From the NCBI GenBank assembly GCA_964495075.1, contig CAZBUJ010000023.1:3140-67139 (forward strand): DNA of 64,000 bases, written 5' to 3'. The position numbers and the translations under genes are program-made. Positions 6,944-15,851 of this stretch are shown here, piece by piece. Numbering within the stretch: position 1 is the stretch's first letter; every line of letters begins with the position of its first letter. The notes beneath the pieces are model-generated. The model was not told the origin of the DNA and made no database searches. It saw only the letters and a list, made by a program, of their open reading frames with translations. This stretch comes from JAFGJQ01 sp964495075. Lineage in GTDB: Bacteria > Planctomycetota > Phycisphaerae > UBA1845.

Positions 6944-9120
6944 TTTCTCGTCGACGCGTCTTGAAGGTCTACACCAAGGAGTTGAAGGACATTCTGCGCG
7001 ATCGCCGCGCCCTGGCGGCGATGATCGTGGTCCCGCTCGTGCTGTACCCCCTTTTGATGCTGGGTTCCGTGCAGGCGATCAGCGCCACCTTGCCCGGCGC
7101 CAAGCCGCAATCGGTGCTGATCGGCGTCGAGACCGGCCTCCAGGCCTTGGCGGAGAACATCGTCGAATCCGACCGGCGCTGGCTTGAAAACCAGCGAGCC
7201 CGGGAAACCGCCGACGCTCCGTCCGACGCCGATTCCGCGCCGCCACCGACCGGCTCCGAGCCGGGCACGCAAAACATCAATGCATCGTTCACCGAAGTGG
7301 CGGCCGACAACATGGAGGCAGCCGTCCGTGGGCGTCTGATTCACGCGGGTCTCATCTTTCAGCAGATGGAGATGCAAAACCCCAACCTCGACCAGTGGAC
7401 GGTGGAGATCATTTACGACCCGGAGGAGGTCAAGAGCCAGTCGGCCGCGCGGTGGTTGCAGGGGGTGCTCGAACGGAGTTCCGTCCGGGAAGTGGAACGC
7501 CGGATGACGGAAGTCTATCTCGTGCCGCTCCGCGCGCTGGAACCCATCGTGGTCAACGAGCGGCGGGTATCGTCGCCCGGCTCGATTCTCAGCCTCATCG
7601 TGCCGCTGATCCTGGTCCTCATGACGATCACCGGCGCGATTTACCCGGCCATCGACCTGACGGCGGGCGAACGTGAGCGTGGCACGCTCGAGACATTGAT
7701 GGTGTGCCCGGTGCCGACGTTCGAGTTGATCGTGGGCAAGTTCCTCGTGGTGACGACGGTGGCCGTGGCGGGGGCAGCGCTGAACCTGGGCAGCGTGAGC
7801 GCCACGGTCTACTTCGGTGGTCTGGAGCAGGTCCTGCACGGACAATCGGACGGCGGCGGTTTTCCGTTCTCGGCCGTCCCGGTCATTCTCCTGTCGCTCG
7901 TGCCATTCGCCATCCTGTTCTCGGCGGTGATGATGGCGGTGTGCAGCTTCGCCCGGACGTTCAAGGAAGCACAGAACTACATCACCCCGGTCATCCTGTC
8001 GACGCTGATTCCGGGCGGCATCGCCGCGTTGCCGACCAGCGAGTTGGACGGCGTCTTCACGGTGATCCCGGTGGCCAACATGGTGCTGCTGACCCGCGAA
8101 TTGCTGCTCGGCTCGGCGGTGCCGCCGGCCACCCTGGCGTGGGTGCTGGCGTCGACGACGCTGTACGCGGGGGCGGCGGTCGCGGTGGCCGCCCGGGTGT
8201 ACGGGGTCGAGTCGGTGGTCTTCGCCGATTCCGGGTCCATGCGCGCCTCGCTCTCCCGTCGCGTCCTTCGGCCGTCGGCCGTGCCGTCCGCGGCGGTGGG
8301 TATTCTGTTGATGGCGCTGCTGTTCCCCGTCTGGTACTTCATGGAGATTCACATCCAGACAACCTATTCGGAATCGCTCGCCGGCGCGCTGCGTGCCTCC
8401 GCGGCGGCCATGCCGCTGTTCTTCGTCGCGGTGCCGCTGGCGGTGATGGCCTATAGGAAGATCAACGTGGTCCACACGCTCCGGCTCATGCTGCCGTCGA
8501 TTCCGCACCTGGTGGGCGGCATCGTGCTGGGGCTGGCGCTGTGGGTGCCCGCCGCCGAGATCTCCGCGCTGCAGACGCACTGGTTCGGCGCGCCGGCGGA
8601 GCTGGCGGCGAAGAACGAAGCGCTGCTGGGTTCCGTGCGGGCCCTGCCGTGGTGGCAGGTCATCGTGTACATCGGCGTCGTTCCGGGGATCTGCGAGGAA
8701 CTCGCATTCCGCGGTTTTCTGCTGAGCAGCCTCGGGGCATGCATGCGGAAGTGGACGGCGATCATCATCACGGCCGGCGTGTTCGCCGTCTTTCATTTCT
8801 TCTTCTTCAAGATCCCGGTCACCGCCGCCCTGGGCATCGTGCTGGGTTATGTGTGCTGGCAGTCTCGGTCGATCCTGCCCGGCGTTATCGCCCACACCAT
8901 GCACAACAGCATCCTGATGCTCCTCGCGGTTGACCCCGACGTGGCCACGCGGATCGGGCTCAACACGACCGATCCCGCCGCCCACCTGCCGGTGAGTATC
9001 CTCGTCCCGGGGCTGGCGGCGGTAGGCATCGGGCTGGCCCTGTTGACCGTGCCGCGGCGTGGGGATCGCACGCCGCCGCGGGCGGGCGACGCGGGCGACG
9101 GGGCCACGGCGACCTCGTAG
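6940..9120 (+). CDS. ABC-2 permease fused to a CPBP intramembrane protease
   Basis: A 726-residue membrane protein. The N-terminal half is a NatB-like permease: one helix at about 20-45, a long extracytoplasmic loop (about 55-205) and a helix bundle to about 425, with the family motif DLTAGERERGTLETLMVCPV. The C-terminal part (about 445-710) has more helices and the CPBP/Abi protease motifs: EELAFR at 586-591, a histidine at 619 in FHFFFF, and HTMHN at 652-656. These supply the glutamates and histidines of the glutamic intramembrane protease active site. It overlaps the ATPase gene by four bases. The substrate is unknown; NatAB relatives export sodium. CPBP proteases elsewhere process prenylated proteins, peptides or act in bacteriocin self-immunity. 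Confidence 0.9.
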   Translation: MISRRRVLKVYTKELKDILRDRRALAAMIVVPLVLYPLLMLGSVQAISATLPGAKPQSVLIGVETGLQALAENIVESDRRWLENQRARETADAPSDADSAPPPTGSEPGTQNINASFTEVAADNMEAAVRGRLIHAGLIFQQMEMQNPNLDQWTVEIIYDPEEVKSQSAARWLQGVLERSSVREVERRMTEVYLVPLRALEPIVVNERRVSSPGSILSLIVPLILVLMTITGAIYPAIDLTAGERERGTLETLMVCPVPTFELIVGKFLVVTTVAVAGAALNLGSVSATVYFGGLEQVLHGQSDGGGFPFSAVPVILLSLVPFAILFSAVMMAVCSFARTFKEAQNYITPVILSTLIPGGIAALPTSELDGVFTVIPVANMVLLTRELLLGSAVPPATLAWVLASTTLYAGAAVAVAARVYGVESVVFADSGSMRASLSRRVLRPSAVPSAAVGILLMALLFPVWYFMEIHIQTTYSESLAGALRASAAAMPLFFVAVPLAVMAYRKINVVHTLRLMLPSIPHLVGGIVLGLALWVPAAEISALQTHWFGAPAELAAKNEALLGSVRALPWWQVIVYIGVVPGICEELAFRGFLLSSLGACMRKWTAIIITAGVFAVFHFFFFKIPVTAALGIVLGYVCWQSRSILPGVIAHTMHNSILMLLAVDPDVATRIGLNTTDPAAHLPVSILVPGLAAVGIGLALLTVPRRGDRTPPRAGDAGDGATATS

Positions 9121-9146
9121 CGTCCCGCAGAGATACGGCACGCGGA

Positions 9147-10298
9147 TCAGGATTCGAACGGCTGGGTGGCGGGCGGTGAGCCCGGGGTCGCGGGCCGGGT
9201 GGTCGTGGGGGTTTCGGTGGTCGTGGTTCTCTCCGTCGCCGTCCCGGGGATCGCGGGGATAGTGACAAGCAGTGGCACGGCTTGCGCCATTCGCAGTACG
9301 GTGCAGGGCTGCCCGTTCTCGCAGGCGTCGGTCCGGACCTGCTTCAGGGTGGTCAAGCACCATTCGCGCTCCGCGCTCGGTGTCTCGCCCTGCGCTTCAC
9401 ACCAGGCTTGGAGCACGTGGACTCGGACGGCCACCGTGGCCCGCCTGGCCGTCTGCCGGGTGTCCGGCTCGACGAACCAGTCATCGCACATCCGGTCGAT
9501 CTCCAGCAGCAATGCTTCGGCGGCGGCATACCCACCGCGATCGGCGATGCAGCGACAGCGGTAGAGCCGGCTGTAGAAGTCGAAGCGCAACCCGCCGGGC
9601 GACAGCGGGGCAAGCGGATGGGCCAGCAGGGCGAGGGCCCGGTCGCGCCACCCCGTCTCGTTGAACAGCGCGGCCCGCCACAGCCGCGCCGCGGCGGCAA
9701 CGTCCGACCGCTCGTCCTCCAGCAACAGCGCGAGTCGGGCCGCGGCCGCTCCGGGGTCCACGTCCGGGCCGTCGGACGACGCACCGATCAGGACGACCTG
9801 CATAGCGTCGGCCAGCACGTCGAGCGTTTCTCCCAGGGTCGTCACGGCAGCGAGTTCATCCGGTGACGCGGGCTGACTCGTTGCGGCCATTCGCTGCCGC
9901 GCCGCGCGGGCCTGTTGCAGTTGCCGGCGGGCCTGGCGCAGCGCCGCGCGGGCCCGATCGCCATCGTCGGTGGCGGTCAGCCCGAGAAACCAACGCGTGG
10001 CCACGGGCTCGAGCTGATACGCGAGAATCCAATTGGCGGCGGCAAGACGATAGGGGATGGCCTGCTCGTCGTTCAGCCGATCCGCTTGGTCGGCCAGGTC
10101 AACGGCATGTTGGTCGATGCAGCGTGGATAGGTCGGACCTTCGACACACGGGCCGGCCGCCGGCGGCGCGCTCAGACACCATTCCCGGGCGCCGTTGGCC
10201 GATCCCCCCGCCGGTTCGACCCCCGCTTCCGCACCGTCCGGACGGCAGGGAGCCGTGGCAAAGGTGACGAGCAACACAGTGACATTGGCCCAGACCAT
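9147..10298 (-). CDS. Exported protein of unknown function
   Basis: A 383-residue protein that I do not recognise. From the ATG at 10298 it opens with a short hydrophobic stretch (WANVTVLLVTFATA) that looks like a signal peptide. The rest is helical and alanine/arginine-rich, with a probable repeat-type helical fold (paired helices between about 70 and 290), several scattered cysteines and a Thr/Pro-rich tail (TTTETPTTTRPATPG) near the end, suggestive of a linker exposed outside the cytoplasm. A longer frame extends to 11099 but runs antisense through larB and is not credible. It converges on the exporter gene, with 26 bases between the stops. Confidence 0.55.
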   Translation of the reverse strand: MVWANVTVLLVTFATAPCRPDGAEAGVEPAGGSANGAREWCLSAPPAAGPCVEGPTYPRCIDQHAVDLADQADRLNDEQAIPYRLAAANWILAYQLEPVATRWFLGLTATDDGDRARAALRQARRQLQQARAARQRMAATSQPASPDELAAVTTLGETLDVLADAMQVVLIGASSDGPDVDPGAAAARLALLLEDERSDVAAAARLWRAALFNETGWRDRALALLAHPLAPLSPGGLRFDFYSRLYRCRCIADRGGYAAAEALLLEIDRMCDDWFVEPDTRQTARRATVAVRVHVLQAWCEAQGETPSAEREWCLTTLKQVRTDACENGQPCTVLRMAQAVPLLVTIPAIPGTATERTTTTETPTTTRPATPGSPPATQPFES

Positions 10299-10428
10299 CA
10301 AACCACTCCGACTGTATTCTCGCTGCGCCCGACGCCACTCTCGCCGTCCCGCGGCGAGCACTGCCGGGTAGGATACGGGCTGGCCGACAACGCCGTCAAT
10401 GCGGCGGGTCGACGTCGCCCACCCGTTC

Positions 10429-10457
10429 TTGCCGAGCGGTCGCCGTCCGCCTACACT
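10429..10457 (+). promoter_or_regulatory. Probable sigma-70 promoter of larB giving a near-leaderless transcript
   Basis: TTGCCG (10429-10434), a 17-base spacer and TACACT (10452-10457). The larB ATG is only nine bases after the -10, so transcription would begin at or within a few bases of the start codon. No Shine-Dalgarno sequence is present, which fits. Confidence 0.5.
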
Positions 10458-10466
10458 TTTCTGGCG

Positions 10467-11225
10467 ATGAATGAAGACACCCTTCGGGAGTTGCTGGTTT
10501 CGTTGGGGCGCGGTGACGTCACCGTCGACGACGTTCTCGTGCGGTTGCGCGCGTTGCCCTTTGAGGACCTTGGCTTCGCCAAAGTGGATCATCACCGCGC
10601 CATCCGGTGTGGGTTTCCGGAAGTCATCTATGCGGAAGGCAAGACCACCGACCAGGTTGTGGCCATCGTCGGCAGGCGCCTCGAGCCGGGCGGCAACCTG
10701 CTCGCCACTCGGGCCTCGGCCGAGGTGTACGATGCGGTGGCCACACGTTTCCCCGCCGCGGAGTACCACGCCGCGGCCCGGGCCATCACCGTCCGCCAGC
10801 AGCCCCCGCAATGGTCCGAGGGCACGATCGTGATCGCGGTGGCCGGTACAAGCGACTTGCCAGTGGCGGAAGAGGCGCGGGTGACGGCGGAGATCATGGA
10901 CCAGCGGGTGAAGATGGTGACCGACGTCGGTGTGGCCGGCATTCATCGACTGCTCGCTCACGCGGAGGTCTTGCAGTCGGCTAACGTGGCCGTCGTGGTG
11001 GCCGGCATGGAGGGGGCGTTGCCGAGCGTGGTGGGCGGCCTGGTGGACTGCCCCGTGATCGCGGTTCCGACGAGCGTCGGGTACGGCGCGAGTTTTCAAG
11101 GTTTGACGGCCTTGTTGGCGATGTTGAATAGTTGTGCGTCCGGCGTGTCGGTGGTGAACATCGACAGCGGCTTCGCGGGCGGGTACAACGCCGCGTTGAT
11201 CAACCGGCGTGCGGGCGCCCGGTGA
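10467..11225 (+). CDS. larB: LarB-family pyridinium-3,5-biscarboxylic acid synthase
   Basis: By family knowledge LarB carboxylates and hydrolyses nicotinic acid adenine dinucleotide, the first step to the nickel-pincer cofactor of lactate racemase and related enzymes. The 252 residues have the usual N-terminal helical part (RELLVSLGRGDVTVDDVLVRL) and a PurE-like domain from about 120 with GTSDLPVAEEA, the MEGALPSVVGGL motif, and PVIAVPTSVGYG followed by ALLAMLNSCASGVSVVNID. The ATG at 10467 lies nine bases after a -10 element, so the mRNA is probably leaderless. No larC, larE or racemase gene is in the window. nnrD follows 43 bases later and may share the transcript. Confidence 0.92.
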   Translation: MNEDTLRELLVSLGRGDVTVDDVLVRLRALPFEDLGFAKVDHHRAIRCGFPEVIYAEGKTTDQVVAIVGRRLEPGGNLLATRASAEVYDAVATRFPAAEYHAAARAITVRQQPPQWSEGTIVIAVAGTSDLPVAEEARVTAEIMDQRVKMVTDVGVAGIHRLLAHAEVLQSANVAVVVAGMEGALPSVVGGLVDCPVIAVPTSVGYGASFQGLTALLAMLNSCASGVSVVNIDSGFAGGYNAALINRRAGAR

Positions 11226-11268
11226 TAGCTCTTCGAACCCGGCGGCGGTCTACCGAAGTGCAAGGCCC

Positions 11269-12144
11269 ATGGGTGACGAAATCACAATCGTGACACGGAT
11301 TCCCTCGCTGCCCGAGCGCGCGGATGACGCGCACAAAGGTGACGTGGGGCGTGTCATGATTATCGGCGGTCGTCTGGACGACGTCGGGATGGTGGGAGCC
11401 CCTGCCCTGGCCGCCAATGCCGCGCTCCGGTGCGGCGCCGGACTGGTGCAGATCGTGACGGCCCGGGCGGCCCTGCCCACCGTCGGTCTGCTCGCCCCGT
11501 GCGCCACGTCGCGGGCTTTGCCGGATGACCCATCGATATCGCTCGCCTCACAAGCGGTGCAGTTCGGGGCGGACGTGGTGGCCATCGGCCCCGGCCTCGA
11601 TCCCAGCATCGACGGTGATCGGATGAACGATCTCGTGCGCAGCTTCTCGGGCGGGATCGTGATCGATGCGGACGGACTGAACCTGCTGGCGTCGATGGGC
11701 GGCTGGGAGGCGGCGTGGCCGCACCAGATCGTCTTGACCCCTCATCCGGGCGAGATGCGCCGTTTGCTGGACGGGTGGAAGATTGAGACGTGGGCGGACG
11801 ACCGCCAGCATATCGCGCTCCGCCTGGCCCAGACGACGGACGCCGTGGTGGTTTTGAAAGGCGCGGGCACCGTGGTGACCGATGGAAGTCGGCTCTACGT
11901 GAACCAGACCGGCAATTCCGGCATGGCCACCGCCGGCTCGGGCGACGTATTGACGGGGATCATCGCGTCGTTCCTCGGTCAGCAGATGCTTCCGTTCGAA
12001 GCGGCGGTGCTGGGCACCTACGTCCACGGCCTGGCCGGAGACATTGTGTCGGAGGAAATCGGCCGGCTTTCGCTGACCGCCACCGACCTGATCGAGTTCC
12101 TTCCCGACGCGTTGTGCGACGTGGCATCCGACGCCGGCGACTGA
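11269..12144 (+). CDS. nnrD: ADP/ATP-dependent NAD(P)H-hydrate dehydratase
   Basis: Repairs damaged nicotinamide cofactors by dehydrating (S)-NAD(P)HX; ribokinase-like fold, cytoplasmic. In 291 residues it shows HKGDVGRVMIIGG near the N-terminus, ALRCGAGLVQIVT, VAIGPGLDP, the LTPHPGEM motif, VVLKGAGTVVTDG and the catalytic AGSGDVLTGII with its aspartate. It lacks the fused NnrE epimerase domain found in many bacteria, so the epimerase must be encoded elsewhere. ATG 11269 is chosen because family similarity starts there. It is 43 bases after larB; both genes concern nicotinamide nucleotides, a sensible pairing. Confidence 0.92.
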   Translation: MGDEITIVTRIPSLPERADDAHKGDVGRVMIIGGRLDDVGMVGAPALAANAALRCGAGLVQIVTARAALPTVGLLAPCATSRALPDDPSISLASQAVQFGADVVAIGPGLDPSIDGDRMNDLVRSFSGGIVIDADGLNLLASMGGWEAAWPHQIVLTPHPGEMRRLLDGWKIETWADDRQHIALRLAQTTDAVVVLKGAGTVVTDGSRLYVNQTGNSGMATAGSGDVLTGIIASFLGQQMLPFEAAVLGTYVHGLAGDIVSEEIGRLSLTATDLIEFLPDALCDVASDAGD

Positions 12145-12631
12145 CACCGCTGGCCGCCCACGCGGGGGCCGCTTGCCCGCCGCGGCGGACTTCGGCCATC
12201 CCCCCCTTGCCGATTTCCCGGAGGGCGGACGCTCGTTTCTGTGCAGAATAAGTGACAGGCTGTGGCATTTCCTTCACGCCGACCTTCGATGGTCGTCGTT
12301 CCAAAACGGAGCCGCCACGCCCGAAAAGAATCGTTCCGCGCGTGTGCGGCCGCGCGTCGCCCGCATCGCGGGTCCGATAACCTGGAATCCGGTTCCAATT
12401 GCAGTGAATTTACTTATCGCCACCGATTATTCCCGCCGATATTAGGCGCGTCATTGGCAGAGGGCGGTGCGAAGGGCGGAAGCGTTCTTGGCGCCGCACT
12501 TTTTGTTGTCGTGGGAGATCTGAAGAGGTCTTGGCGAGGCGCGACCGAGTGTAGCGGAATTCTCGTTTTGGCGCGGACCGTCGGTCCACATTCGCCGATT
12601 CACTTCGAGGCCATGGCTGGAGGCACCCGAT
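12145..12631. other. Intergenic region upstream of the porin gene
   Basis: 487 bases between nnrD and the porin gene. It is less GC-rich in the middle (about 12395-12450), as expected of a promoter and regulatory region for a highly expressed outer-membrane protein. I could not fix a convincing -35/-10 pair. Open frames on both strands have no ribosome sites or recognisable product. Confidence 0.5.
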
Positions 12632-14164
12632 ATGGATTCGCAACGCCCATTGTGCAGTATGGTACGAATGCTGGCTCTGACGGCCGCGCTTGCCCTGTTC
12701 GTGAGCACTGCGTCAGCCCAGGACAAGGGCTCGCCGCCAACGGGTTCGCCGACGGAAGCGGGGGCCGCGGAACCGACCCAGACGGCCCCGGCCGAGGTCG
12801 CCCCGACGCCGGCGGAACAGAACATCATCGAGAAGGTCTACTGCTCCAAGTGCGGGGTGGAGATCCTGCCCCAAACCGGGGTGGATGCTGACGCGGACGG
12901 CAATCCGATCTGCCCGGCCTGCGCCGCGGCGGTGGCCGCGGTGCCCAAGACGCAGCCCTATGATATCCGGACCACCAAGAAACTGACCGGCGACTGGTTC
13001 GGCGCCCGCACGGCGGCGGAAGACGTCGGCATCTCGTTCAACCCGCTGTTCGTGGGCACGTGGCAGATGAACTTCCGCGGCGGTGTGAACACGCACAATG
13101 CCCACGAGACGGCCGGCAAGGCGTTCTGGAACCTGGAGTTCGATTTCGAGAAGATGCTGGGAATCCCCGGGGCGTCGATGTTCGTCCGGGGTATCCAGGC
13201 GTGGAACCGGGGTGTGCAGCCCGACGTCGGCTCGCTCACGCCGCCGTTCTACAGCGCGGGTTCGACAGGTGACCGGGCCATCGAATTGGACAAATACTGG
13301 TGGCGCCAGCGGCTGTTTGACGACCGCCTCGAATTCCGCCTCGGTAAGCTTCTGAATACCATCGACCTGTTCGACCGCAACGCGTTCGCGCTGTCGTACT
13401 CGACTCAGTTCTCGAACCGTGTGTTCGTGCACAACATGACGCTCCCCTCCGCCAAGGGTCTGGGGGCGTTCCTGCGGGTGTGGCCAGCCGACTGGCTGTA
13501 CGTCCAGGGCGCGGTGATTGACGCGGAGGCGATCAACGCGCCGAGCCGGCATGGGACCGGCAGTTGGGACACCGCGTTCAGCGACGCCTGCCATTGGATG
13601 ACGTTCTGGGAATTCGGTCTCACGCCGAAGTTCGACCTGGGCAATTGCAACTGCCTGCCGGGTAACTACCGGTTCGGCGGCTGGTACGACCCGCGGCAAA
13701 AGAACGTGTGGCGCAACGTCCTGGGCGGCCTGCTGTATCAGCCGACGGACAACGGCGACTACGGCTTCTACATGAACTTCGACCAGGTCGTGTTCAAGGA
13801 GAACCCGAGCGACGCGAAGGACAAGCAGGGGCTCGGCTTGTTCGCCCGCTACGGCTTCGCCCACGACGACGTGAACCGAATCGCGCATTTCTGGTCGTGC
13901 GGTGCCTCGTACCTGGGCCTGATCCCGACGCGTGACGGGGACACGTTGGGCTTCGGTGTCGCGCAGAGCATTCTGTCCAGCAAATACCGTGGCGAGGTGA
14001 ACGGGCTGGCCGATCGGGAGACGGTGTACGAGTTGTACTACTCGATCAAGTTTGCTCCGTGGTGTTACTTCACCCCGGACGTCCAGATCATCACCAACCC
14101 GGGCGGCAACAAGAACGCCCCCGACTCGATCGTGGGTGGCTGCCGTTTGAAGATAACATTCTAG
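12632..14164 (+). CDS. OprB-family carbohydrate porin with an N-terminal Cys4 motif
   Basis: A 510-residue outer-membrane beta-barrel of the OprB type, which lets sugars diffuse in. The ATG at 12632 follows GGAGG at good spacing. Residues 10-30 are a signal peptide ending near TASAQ. A Pro/Ala/Thr-rich linker is followed by two CxxC pairs (Cys71/74 and Cys94/97) in a zinc-ribbon-like arrangement, unusual for an exported protein. The porin domain starts at LTGDWFGARTAAEDVGI (about 117) and alternates aromatic and glycine residues as barrel strands do. It ends KITF, with the terminal phenylalanine of BAM substrates. A small exported protein follows after 34 bases, probably co-transcribed. Confidence 0.88.
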   Translation: MDSQRPLCSMVRMLALTAALALFVSTASAQDKGSPPTGSPTEAGAAEPTQTAPAEVAPTPAEQNIIEKVYCSKCGVEILPQTGVDADADGNPICPACAAAVAAVPKTQPYDIRTTKKLTGDWFGARTAAEDVGISFNPLFVGTWQMNFRGGVNTHNAHETAGKAFWNLEFDFEKMLGIPGASMFVRGIQAWNRGVQPDVGSLTPPFYSAGSTGDRAIELDKYWWRQRLFDDRLEFRLGKLLNTIDLFDRNAFALSYSTQFSNRVFVHNMTLPSAKGLGAFLRVWPADWLYVQGAVIDAEAINAPSRHGTGSWDTAFSDACHWMTFWEFGLTPKFDLGNCNCLPGNYRFGGWYDPRQKNVWRNVLGGLLYQPTDNGDYGFYMNFDQVVFKENPSDAKDKQGLGLFARYGFAHDDVNRIAHFWSCGASYLGLIPTRDGDTLGFGVAQSILSSKYRGEVNGLADRETVYELYYSIKFAPWCYFTPDVQIITNPGGNKNAPDSIVGGCRLKITF

Positions 14165-14198
14165 TGGAAACGTGTGATTGCACAGGGAGACGTCGATC

Positions 14199-14435
14199 AT
14201 GAACAAGACGGGTTTTGGACGCACCACGAAAGTCGTTACGCTGGCCACACTGCTTCTGTCCTGCAACATCCTTGGGGTTTCCTGCACGGGCCAGGACGTG
14301 ATGGACAACATCGTGGCCGGCGCGTTGGGGTACGTTAAGAGCGAAACGACTTCGATCCTGAACTCGCTCATCACGGCCGACGACGTGTTGGGCAGCGACC
14401 TGTTCGGGAACGTGCTCAACAACGACGGCGAGTGA
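14199..14435 (+). CDS. Small predicted lipoprotein downstream of the porin
   Basis: A 78-residue protein with a basic start, a hydrophobic signal segment (about 10-22) and a possible lipobox LLSC (Cys22); a second cysteine, in GVSC, follows. The mature part is short, with a helix predicted around VMDNIVAGALGYVKSETTSI. The ribosome site GGGAGA (14185-14190) fixes the ATG. It lies 34 bases after the porin stop and is followed by a strong hairpin terminator, so porin and lipoprotein form a two-gene unit. I do not recognise a family. Confidence 0.7.
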   Translation: MNKTGFGRTTKVVTLATLLLSCNILGVSCTGQDVMDNIVAGALGYVKSETTSILNSLITADDVLGSDLFGNVLNNDGE

Positions 14436-14440
14436 CCTCA

Positions 14441-14482
14441 GCCGGGTGCGGCGGTGTCGACATCGGCCCTGCCGCACCCGGC
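14441..14482 (+). terminator. Rho-independent terminator after the porin-lipoprotein unit
   Basis: A perfect 12-base inverted repeat, GCCGGGTGCGGC (14441-14452) and GCCGCACCCGGC (14471-14482), with an 18-base loop, followed by TTTCG. The T-run is short but the stem is very stable, and it begins six bases after the stop codon. Confidence 0.7.
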
Positions 14483-14643
14483 TTTCGCCTGATTCCCCGG
14501 ACCCGGCCAAGCAGTGACGCAAGCGAATGGCTATCGGACGGAAGACGCGGTGAACCCGCCGGGACCCGTCGGCCTTCATTTGCGTCCGCTTGAGTTATAT
14601 TCGACGCTTGTTCCGCACAGTCGCCGTGCGGGGCCAGCGGGGA

Positions 14644-15267
14644 ATGAGGCGAGCTTCCGTCCTGTCGTTGATGTTGTTGTTGTCCGGTTGCCAGGGGACG
14701 TCGCTGTGTTTGCTGGACCGATGTCCGCAATCGCCCGAGTCCGAAGCGCTGGCCGGCGCCAAGGCGGCTCCGGCCCTGGAAGCGCGGTACGGCGGCGTGA
14801 TCCGCGATGCCGACGTCGAGGCTCGGTTGGAGCGCGTCGGCCGGCGGGTGACGCAAGCCACGCCGGTCCTGTCGGGCATTTACCACTATCGATTGCTCGA
14901 TACGGACCGACTGAACGCCTGCTCGCTGCCCGGCGGCCGAGTTTATCTGACCCGCGGGTTGTACGAGCGGCTTACGTCCGATGATCAGGTAGCCGCCGTG
15001 ATCGCCCACGAAGCGGCCCACATCGCGGCGAAGGATCACTTCAAGCCGCGATGCGGATGCACGGATGACGCGGTCAACCGCGAGATCCTGGCCGACGTAC
15101 ACGGCGTCGTATACCTTCAGCATGCGGGGATGGATCCCCGAGCGATGATCGAGGTGGTGAAGTTGATCAGTGAAGTGCAGCCGGCTGGATGGTCCGATAC
15201 GCGCGTCCAGGCATTGACGCGACAACTCGATCGGGCCGATAAGTGCAGAGCCTTGGCACAACGTTGA
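14644..15267 (+). CDS. M48-family metalloprotease, lipoprotein
   Basis: A zinc metallopeptidase of the M48 (LoiP/BepA-like) type that by family acts in the periplasm on outer-membrane proteins. The 207 residues start MRRASVLSLMLLLSGC, a short lipoprotein signal with lipobox LSGC. The zinc site HEAAH is at 122-126, with the third-ligand region EILAD at 147-151. The upstream CSLPGGRVYLTRGLYERL segment is the usual M48 lead-in. A longer version from TTG 14590 would add 18 residues; I prefer the ATG because the signal peptide is then of normal length, though its ribosome site is weak. It is short for M48 and has no TPR tail. Confidence 0.85.
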   Translation: MRRASVLSLMLLLSGCQGTSLCLLDRCPQSPESEALAGAKAAPALEARYGGVIRDADVEARLERVGRRVTQATPVLSGIYHYRLLDTDRLNACSLPGGRVYLTRGLYERLTSDDQVAAVIAHEAAHIAAKDHFKPRCGCTDDAVNREILADVHGVVYLQHAGMDPRAMIEVVKLISEVQPAGWSDTRVQALTRQLDRADKCRALAQR

Positions 15268-15298
15268 CACTTTCTGTGCGCCCAGCCGTATCACACGG

Positions 15299-15328
15299 TT
15301 GACTTGATCAGATCGCTCGGAATATCAT
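15299..15328 (+). promoter_or_regulatory. Possible sigma-70 promoter of the small lipoprotein
   Basis: TTGACT (15299-15304), an 18-base spacer and TATCAT (15323-15328), with about 130 bases of leader before the next gene. Good -35, fair -10. Confidence 0.4.
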
Positions 15329-15464
15329 CGGGCGAGCGGAAGGAAGCAGCGTGACACTCGGCGTAGAGTGCCGCGTGAACCGCTCGCCCCGTGCACGTTC
15401 GCGTGCCATTCGGAGTCAACCAGCCAACCGGTGAGTGAGGAGCCCAAAGAGGGAGGCGAGTACG

Positions 15465-15620
15465 ATGTTCAAGAGAATGATGCTGTCTGCGGCCCTTTTC
15501 GTGATGGCCGTCATGTGCACGGCGTGTCAGTTGAACAACGCCGCGGAGCAGGACCTGAGCGGTCAGAACGCACACCCGCGTCATCAGACCGGGCTCGACA
15601 GCCAGGTCGGCGACCAGTAG
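15465..15620 (+). CDS. Small predicted lipoprotein (51 aa)
   Basis: A 51-residue protein: MFKRMM, a hydrophobic signal segment (about 7-20), a lipobox-like CTAC ending at Cys21, then a polar tail. The lipobox is imperfect, with Cys at -3. The ribosome site GGGAGGCGAG (15451-15460) is strong and fixes the ATG at 15465. It has its own candidate promoter and a hairpin terminator immediately downstream, so it is an isolated, probably well expressed gene, as seen for small envelope lipoproteins such as entericidins. No family is recognised. Confidence 0.7.
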   Translation: MFKRMMLSAALFVMAVMCTACQLNNAAEQDLSGQNAHPRHQTGLDSQVGDQ

Positions 15621-15629
15621 AACGCGAGA

Positions 15630-15650
15630 GCCCCCGGCGGGCCCGGGGGC
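15630..15650 (+). terminator. Hairpin terminator after the 51-aa lipoprotein
   Basis: GCCCCCGG (15630-15637) pairs perfectly with CCGGGGGC (15643-15650) across a five-base loop, followed by GTTTCCCT. It starts ten bases after the stop codon. Confidence 0.65.
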
Positions 15651-15851
15651 GTTTCCCTGCAACACGTTTACCCTGGCACGGGACCGCTCTCGTGCGGAGC
15701 GTTCGCTCGCCCGCACGGCGGCGGTCCCGGTCACTGCGCCGCCATCCCCGGGCAACCCGTCACCGCGCAACCCGTCAGTCGGCAGACCGCCACCGGGCAC
15801 ACCATCACGGGGTGGATCGTGCGGCCGCCCCCTCGTCGCGGCGTTACCGCA

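Noticed and set aside
6724..9363. An 879-codon open frame on the minus strand, antisense to the ABC exporter permease
   Set aside because: Rich in Arg, His, Gln and Asp as expected for the complement of GC-rich coding DNA; no ribosome site or family motif. Similar long antisense frames (12713-14422, 4828-5910, 19179-20162, 30056-31165) were rejected for the same reason.
9147..11099. A 650-residue minus-strand protein ending in the exported hypothetical
   Set aside because: Its first 267 codons are antisense to larB; the ATG at 10298 with a signal-like segment is the sensible start.
14590..14643. TTG start for the M48 protease, 18 residues upstream
   Set aside because: It gives an unusually long n-region before the lipobox, and TTG is a poor choice when an ATG at 14644 gives a normal lipoprotein signal.
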